A stretch of DNA of 64,000 nt from Corythoichthys intestinalis (lineage: Eukaryota > Chordata > Actinopteri > Syngnathiformes > Syngnathidae), in the NCBI RefSeq assembly GCF_030265065.1, contig NC_080400.1:54172001-54236000 (forward strand), in the 5' to 3' direction. This document shows positions 58,073-64,000 of the stretch, piece after piece; within the stretch, counting starts at the first letter, position 1, and the number at the start of each line of letters is the position of its first letter. The notes below the pieces were generated by a model, which saw only the letters and a list, made by a program, of their open reading frames with translations, had not been told where the DNA came from and ran no database searches. The translations under genes were made by a program, and so were the position numbers.

Positions 58073-59036
58073 CAGGGGTCCCCATCTGCCGGGCCACGGA
58101 CGGTACCAGTCCGTGGCGCATTTGCTACCGGGCCGCACAGAAATAATAATTTCATAACGACCGCATTCTGGCCGGATTAACCCTGTGCACCTGCTTAACA
58201 CACCAATATTCTGGCTACTCTAGATATAATACTACGGGATAGATTACAATGTTGTCATAGAAGTCCATTGATTGGACTGCTAGCAGTACATCTTGTTCGT
58301 GTATATAATATATCTATGTGCGCTTGTCCTCGATAATAACGTATTACTAGACCGCGGGCGCAGCACATTTGTTCCCGGAAATAATAAGCCCCCACACGAG
58401 CGAAGATAGCTGGAAAACAGACGTCTTTGGAGATATTTTTATGGCAAAAATGATATTTTTATGGCGAAAAGGGCACCTGACGAGCCTACAACTTCGAAGA
58501 CCCACGAACTGCGAAGGAGTGGATTCGTGACCCGTTTGTGAATAAACAGAGACGAGAAATGACGGCGACCTTATTAAACGTACATTTGAGACAACAACTC
58601 TACCGAGGTTCTGCATTAAAGTCATTCTGGAATATCCTGACATCGCGACAAGAGCACTGAAAACCTTGCTCCAATTTCCAACATCGTATCTTTGTGAAGC
58701 GGGCTTCTTAAATAAGGTTTAACGACAAGGCGAAGTCGTTAATGGTGAGCGCGGTGCGCAACTGTTATGGCAGGATGAATCTGAGGAGAACTTTTCTACA
58801 AGTCCTTCCATGATCAAACGTAAGTTAATGTTCCTTTCTTTCAAGAAAGTTTGTAGTGTTTACTTTGGAATCGCTGCATTTGCGCATTTTGCGGCTATGT
58901 TTAACGTTACGCGCATGCGCAGAACCGCATCGTTGCAATTCTTGATGGGTTGCAAAATTTGTCAAAACACCGGTCCGTGAAAAAACAAGACCCAAATAAC
59001 ACCGGTCCGCGGTGCAAAAAAGGTTGGGGACCCCTG
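58073..59036. mobile_element. Internally deleted hAT transposon (ZBED5-like)
   Basis: Ends CAGGGGTCCCCA and TGGGGACCCCTG are inverted repeats. Flanking 8-mers GTGCAGAA and GTGTAGGA agree at 6 of 8, fitting an aged hAT target duplication. Inside are fragments reading KRAPDEPTTSK and, near 58620-58700, PDIA..ALKTLLQFPTSY-type residues of the hAT C-terminal dimerisation domain, broken by stops and frameshifts. Near 58815 a GTAAGT donor follows ATGATCAAAC. No intact transposase, so non-autonomous. Confidence 0.8.
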
Positions 59037-59825
59037 GTGTAGGACGTTTCGCCGCGTAGTAAGGAATGGCCGAACACCCGTTGGAATTTTCTCACTCCAA
59101 CAACTGTTCAGTCACTTCTGAATCAAGCTTTAATAGCCTATCGAATTCACAAAAATACACAAATAAATAAACTAACTCACACATTAAAGAGCTCTAAGTA
59201 TGATTAAAAATAAAGTTATCGTCGAATGAAGTCGACAAAAGTGCAGTGACGCACGTTATAAACCGACAAAGCAGGTGGCTAGGCTAGGCAAAAAGGAGAC
59301 ATTTTGCGACGTCATACGTTAAATTAACCACCATTTCTTGGTTTACAACAATCGTGTGACAGAAATATCATGAATTGACACTTTTAGCATACACTGACTC
59401 AAATAATATGAACTAAAATATTCAACAAATATAAGTAAGTATATTTTTGAACTCACCAAGTCCCTTTCAGCAAGCAGTTTGTCACCAAGATGAACAGTGC
59501 TTGTGAATAATCCAAAAATACACCTTTCACAGTTAAAACAAAAGTTTTAGTATCATAGTTTTAATGAAATTTTAATCTTTTTAGCAGTAACTCTAAGTGG
59601 ACTCACCGCTTCTCTTCCTCAATCACGAATGAGCAATAGCTGTGAAAGTGCGCATTCTACAGGTTAGTCATAGTGCATTTCGCCAATTGAGATTTTCAAA
59701 ATAAAAGCGTAGCGGAAAATTTTAACTTTTTATTTCTTTTAAATCAAATTGTTGAGAGGAATGGTGGAGGAAATGTTTCGTATTCATAAATGTGTCCTCA
59801 GTTGATGTTGAAATAATGTTCCAAT
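59037..59825. other. Intergenic DNA, no clear gene
   Basis: AT-rich. On the minus strand two candidate splice donors occur (GAAGCG|GTGAGTCC near 59607 and GACTTG|GTGAGTTC near 59457), with an acceptor-like TGTGAAAG near 59530. They could belong to noncoding 5' exons of a gene or repeat reading leftward. No ORF supports them. Confidence 0.35.
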
Positions 59826-59944
59826 AGACCCTACTCACCAACGTCACAGAATGACGTGTCGCTGTATCCGGCCGCCATATTGTCTGTCTCTGTTTAGGCC
59901 ATTCTCAATGGTCTCAATTAGTCATTCAGTTTATAGAGCAATTC

Positions 59945-60182
59945 ATGGAAGCCCCGATGCTTTCAGACGCTGTAAACTCATTGGATGCGTTGCATAAAAG
60001 GCGTTATGTGGAAAAACTTCAGTCTATCCATTCGCCAGATCCATATTTGATGCCTAAATCGATATTTTTCGACCCGCTGTCTTCGCCCTCTCTGCCTGAC
60101 ATCTGCTACCCTGATATCTACAACTATCTTGTCCACACAAAATCAGCCTATTCTCACAAAAGTTTGAAAAACTTTAAGAGCA
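59945..60182 (+). pseudogene. ISL2EU-like copy C: truncated YqaJ-associated first exon
   Basis: Begins with MEAPMLSDAVNSLDALHKRR and includes SPDPYLMPKS and YPDIYNYLVHTKSAYSHKSL, open until foreign sequence interrupts it at about 60182. The start lies a few codons upstream in the other copies. Confidence 0.6.
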
Positions 60183-61539
60183 GCACTCTAAGCAACATTA
60201 CCCTGTGTGATTTCTAAAATGGCGACAATAAAAAAAAAAAAAAAAAAGTTAACTGCGATGGTTGACGCTTCAAGGATAGGTGGATATTGGACTATTTCTT
60301 CAGTAAAACACGCAACAACTGTGTCTGCCTCATTTGCAAAGAGACAGTCTCTGTTTTCAAAGAGTTCGATGTGACGCGATAATGATATTACCGAACAAGA
60401 CACGCTGACATGTACGACAACATTACAGGAAAGATACGCAGCGAGAAATTATAGCAACTTGAAGCTAGTTTATTTTTTCACAGCAGCAGTATTTCGCAAG
60501 AGTCCGAGTGTCGAAAGAGAAAGCCACAAAGACGAGACTGTTGAAATTATGAATTAGAAATAATAATAAAGCAAATGTGACACACAGAAGGGCTTGCTAA
60601 AATTTGTTTAAATATATTGTTCTATGTAAATCAGCCAAGGTAGCCCCCCGCATTTTTACCACACCAAATCTGGCCCCCTTTGCAAAAGGTTTGGACTAGG
60701 GCTGTCAAACGATTAACATTTTTAATCGAGTTAATTACAGCTTAAAAATTAATTAATCGTAATTAATCGCAATTATTCGCAATTCAAACCATCTATAAAA
60801 TATGCCATATTTTTCTGTAAATTATATATATATTCTGTAAAATAAATTGTTGAAATGGAAAGATAAGACACAAGATGGATATATATACATTCAACATACA
60901 TATATAAGGACTGTAGTGGGCATTTCACTCTACTGTTATTTAAATCTGTCTATGCTGTCCTCACTCCGAAGCGTCTACTTTTTCCAAAGCTAGACAGCTA
61001 GTGAACGACGCCTTAATAATTAGACTTCTTCCTTTTTCAGCTGATTTATTAATAAAATGGCCTCAAAACATTGTCCTCTTTAAACCGTCGTAAAACTACA
61101 AAAAAAAAGTACACAAGCATTGCATTAGCAACAACGTTAGCTTAGCACGCTATACAGGTTCACTAAACATAAACAAAAAGCGTCTCATACAAAAAATATA
61201 ACCTTTCGCTTACTAACATAATATGTACATTCTTTACAACAACCATACTTAGGGACAAATCTTGTCCAAGGATCATATAAGCACAACATTATCAGCCCGA
61301 GATGTCTTGCAGCCATAATGAACTGGCAAGAAAACAATAAACCATGTCGCAAAGCGACCACAAGAGTTCGCTGTTGGACAGCGCAAAAAGCCTTGCTGTA
61401 AAACTTACCAAAAGGCAGAATACTTTCTGAGCGGGACATGTGCGTTAATTGCGTCAAATATTTTAACGTGATTAATTTAAAAAATTAATTACCGCGCGTT
61501 AACGCGATAATTTTGACAGCCCTAGTTTGGACACACCTG
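60183..61539 (+). mobile_element. hAT remnant with BED-like zinc finger (GTF2IRD2-like), split by a MITE
   Basis: Around 60275-60440, broken frames read WILDYFFSKTRNNCVCLIC, KETVSVFKEFDVTR, YRTRHADMYDNI and GKIRSEKL, the N-terminal finger common to GTF2IRD2/ZBED-like hAT transposases of fish. Two adjacent stops and others interrupt it. Candidate ends CAG (60182) and CACACCTG (61539) have 6-of-8 matching flanks (TTTAAGAG, TTTAACTG). An A18 run lies near 60229-60247. A younger MITE splits it at 60697-61524. Confidence 0.6.
60697..61524. mobile_element. hAT-type MITE with perfect 8-bp target duplication
   Basis: Ends TAGGGCTGTCAAA and TTTGACAGCCCTA are perfect inverted repeats. GTTTGGAC flanks both sides exactly (60689-60696, 61525-61532), the 8-bp duplication of hAT. 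Sub-terminal TTAATTAATCG repeats are typical of this abundant fish family. It is 828 bp with no transposase; the 90-codon minus-strand open stretch inside is not recognised. Confidence 0.92.
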
Positions 61540-61733
61540 TTTAACTGATGATCCGTAGACGAGGCCAGCTTCTTTCACTTGGTACCAGCTAAATATTATT
61601 CAAAAAGTAATGATGGTGGAAGAAATAAGCATCTTGAATTTGAAACTTTATGTTGTCGGCGATTAGCCTCGCAATGATCTTAATTGTGGTTGTCAGCCCC
61701 AAACCCTCTAAATATATATTAAATGCATCTTAC

Positions 61734-61911
61734 CAGATATAAAATGACTACTACATAATCTGTGGTAATCGTTTGGTGCACAGTTTTCTCGTCGAATTGC
61801 AGCAGTCCATTTCGCTCTCCTCTCCGGGTCTCTCGGAATACGGTAGAACTTCAAGTCTCTCCGTCTATCTTCTCTGTTATTGCAACCAACCGCCACACAC
61901 GCCTTCACCAT
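61734..61911 (-). pseudogene. ISL2EU-like copy C: intact THAP exon
   Basis: From ATG 61911: MVKACVAVGCNNR, KFYRIPRDPERRAKWTAAIRR, YHRLCSSHFISGK, a complete C2CH THAP finger. It ends at donor CTG|GTAAGA. It lacks any downstream catalytic exon, so it is not a working transposase gene. Confidence 0.75.
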
Positions 61912-62049
61912 TTTGATTATTAATGTTAACAAGCAAAAAAAACACGCCATAATAGGAGGAATTTACGTAGCGGTAATGCATCAACACGACGAGTAGACGA
62001 ACAATATGGTGCGGAGGCGTGGTTGTGACGTCATGTAAGTAGGGTCTAT

Positions 62050-64000
62050 TGCTTGTTATTATTGACATATTATCTTTTCGCCACAAGATGGCAGGATGGG
62101 ACTTAATTGTCTAAAGTGCTACTTTTATTACTTCTTTGTGTTTGACTTTGATGACTTTGATTTGTGGGATTGCCTGTGAAGACAGCAATGAGAGAGGATG
62201 TATCCGCATGTCAGTGGAAATTAAACACGCCGCGTTTTGGCTAAAAGACAACTTATTCTCCGTCAATTACTCCTACGAATGCAACGTTGAGCTGCAACCA
62301 CCTCAACAGGTTATGGGCCCAGGAGTCATTCGAAGGTAAAGTCAGTTTCCACCGTGTAGAAGGTCGCGAAGGACAGCGTGCTCACGGACTGCTGATTAGC
62401 AGAAAAAGCTAACAAACAACATGGATCCATGAGGAACAAGTAGGTTGCCTCGACTGGCATTTGACGGAGATGAAGCTAAATATGAACTCTGGGAAACTAA
62501 AATGTTGGGACATTTTCATCTAATCGGGCTAAAGAAGACAGTGCTGGTAGGACCAAACACTGAAGCCGAGAGAGAAAATGATGAAATGAAAAATGCGGAC
62601 GCATATGCTGAAATGATACAACTTCTTGATGATAAAAGCCTTTCGTTAATAGTGAGAGATGCGCCAAATGACAGAAGAAAAGCTCTGAAAATATTAAGAG
62701 AATATTATGCTGGGAAGGGAAAACCCAGGATTATAAATTTGTACACCATGCTAACATCTCTTCAAAAGGGAACCGAAGAAAGCATAGTGGACTACATAAT
62801 AAGAGCTGAGACCGCTATCACAGCATTGCAAAATGCAGGTGAAACAATGGGAGATGGTCTACTTATCGCAATGGTCTTGAAGGGGCTGCCAGAAAGTTAC
62901 AAACCATTTACAATTCATGTGGCGCATACCGATGAGAACGTGACATTTGCTGAATTCAAAACCAAACTCCGAAGTTTTGAAGAAACGGAAAAATTAAATG
63001 CAGCAGAATCAAGCGACAGAGTGATGAAGACTCAAGCAAGAGCTTCAAAGCAAAACACAAAAGCAAACGCTCGTACCGGATCAAAGACGACACATAGTTG
63101 GTGTGCTTCAAATGTGGGATCAAAGGCCACCGTGCAAAATCATGTCGACAAAAGACATGGTGTAGTCGTTGCAAAACTGACACGCACAAAGATGCCACTT
63201 GCAGACACAAGGACAAACCGGACGGAGCGAGAAAAATTGCTGAAGACGGAGATCCTGACTTCGCATTCAAGGTGAAAGATGAACAGCCCGACACCAGGCG
63301 GCAGGATACACACAGCATCCGGGAACGAGGCCTGATGGTGGACACGGGAGCGACATCTCATATCATCACTGACGTGACCAAGTTCAAAAGCTTCCAGGAG
63401 ACATTCAAACCAGAGAACCACACCGTCGAGTTGGCAGATGGTACTCGGTGCAGTGGAGTCGCACTAAAAAGAGGAGATGCAGAGTGCTACCTGATCGACA
63501 ACAGAGGACAAGAGCGCAAGGCAACACTCAGAAACGCACTCTTCATACCATCGTACCCACAAGACATCTTTTCGGTGAAGGCAGCAACATCGAGTGGAGC
63601 CACGGTACTTTTCAAAGAAGGTGAAGACGCACTGATAACCAAAGACGGTACGAAATTCAATATTCATGTGTATGGCAAGCTGTACTTTTTGCATACATAT
63701 GGTGAGTCAGACAAGTGCAATGCATGTTATGATATTCACACATGGCACCAAATATTAGGCCACTGTAATTATGAGGATGTGCTAAAATTACAGAAAGTAG
63801 TTGATGGAATGCAGATTAAGGGAAAAGAAACAAGACCTGAACAAACGTGTGAGATATGCATACAAGGAAAATTTATCCAGACTCGAAATAGAGACCCAGA
63901 TACTCGAGCAGATACACCCTTAAAATTGGTACACTCAGATCTTGCGGGTCCTATAACTCCAGAATCGATTGATGGTTACAAATATGTGCAGTTATTCACA
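62050..64000 (+). mobile_element. Ty1/Copia LTR retrotransposon fossil, 5' part
   Basis: Parts in order: a probable short 5' LTR (about 62050/62054 to 62308, ending CAACA), a primer-binding site, gag with a UBN2-type Copia capsid region (about 62420-63000) and a CCHC knuckle region, an aspartic protease with DTGATSH near 63340, a GAG-pre-integrase segment (HQILGHCN) and the start of the integrase core at the window end. The protease-before-integrase order before RT is the Copia arrangement. The element continues beyond 64000, so its 3' LTR and age cannot be judged. It looks broken, with about two breaks in the visible part. Confidence 0.85.
62309..62322 (+). other. Copia primer-binding site matching the initiator tRNA-Met anticodon arm
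   Basis: GGTTATGGGCCCAG is exactly complementary to CUGGGCCCAUAACC of the eukaryotic initiator tRNA-Met anticodon stem-loop. Priming from an internal tRNA half is a known habit of Copia-lineage elements. It abuts the end of the LTR, which fixes the LTR boundary at 62308. Confidence 0.85.

Larger units (their letters stand above)
59826..62047. mobile_element. ISL2EU-like DNA transposon copy C, carrying nested hATs
   Basis: Same inverted ends (AGACCCTACTCACC and GTAAGTAGGGTCT), flanked by AT at 59824-59825 and 62048-62049. The left part matches copies A and B up to about 60182 and the right part from about 61648; between them lies inserted hAT-derived DNA. Copy C has one intact THAP exon and a broken YqaJ-type first exon. 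It is independent of the A/B dimer by position. Confidence 0.72.

Noticed and set aside
58077-58100. GGGGTCCCC-type short palindrome as a regulatory site
   Set aside because: It is the terminal inverted repeat of the hAT element at 58073-59036.

Overview
The window looks like nuclear DNA of a teleost fish. Three things point there: vertebrate-type spliceosomal snRNA genes in a U5-U1-U2 linked tandem array, a Tx1/L1-type LINE inserted inside a U2 gene (the Keno lineage is known for this target), and a right flank full of fish-type DNA transposons (ISL2EU-like, several hAT) plus a Ty1/Copia fossil. I see no intact host protein-coding gene.

Layout. Bases 1-48041, resuming at 53282-53740, are a head-to-tail array of a 2,873-bp unit. 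Seventeen units are visible, and the array runs off the left edge. Each unit carries one U5, one U1 and one U2 snRNA gene, all on the minus strand, so transcription runs right to left. No U4, U6, 5S rRNA or tRNA gene was recognised in the unit. Promoter parts are visible in the spacers: proximal-element-like blocks about 45-65 bp upstream of each gene, and a strong SPH/ZNF143 site upstream of U1. A shared 3'-box-like motif (GTNAAANCAAA) starts 8-11 bp past each gene. The units are a mosaic of two main haplotypes, and the two rightmost units carry far more private changes. The U1 gene is strongly diverged from the usual vertebrate U1 but keeps its stems through paired substitutions.

The seventeenth U2 gene is split by a 5.24-kb non-LTR retrotransposon (48041-53281, minus strand) with a triple zinc-knuckle ORF1 and an APE+RT ORF2. 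It has only about three disabling changes and a short deletion of the U2 target.

Right of 53740 the array stops at a tandem dimer of an internally deleted ISL2EU-like transposon (53741-56040). Repeat-derived DNA follows: a 69-bp relic of the U1 upstream enhancer at 57189-57257, a deleted hAT (58073-59036), and a third ISL2EU-like copy (59826-62047) containing a hAT remnant that itself holds a hAT MITE with a perfect 8-bp target duplication. From about 62050 to the window end lies the 5' part of a broken Copia LTR retrotransposon.

The array supplies three of the five major spliceosomal RNAs in equal gene dosage from one homogenised locus. The LINE uses it as a target, and the array edge is where insertions and decay persist.
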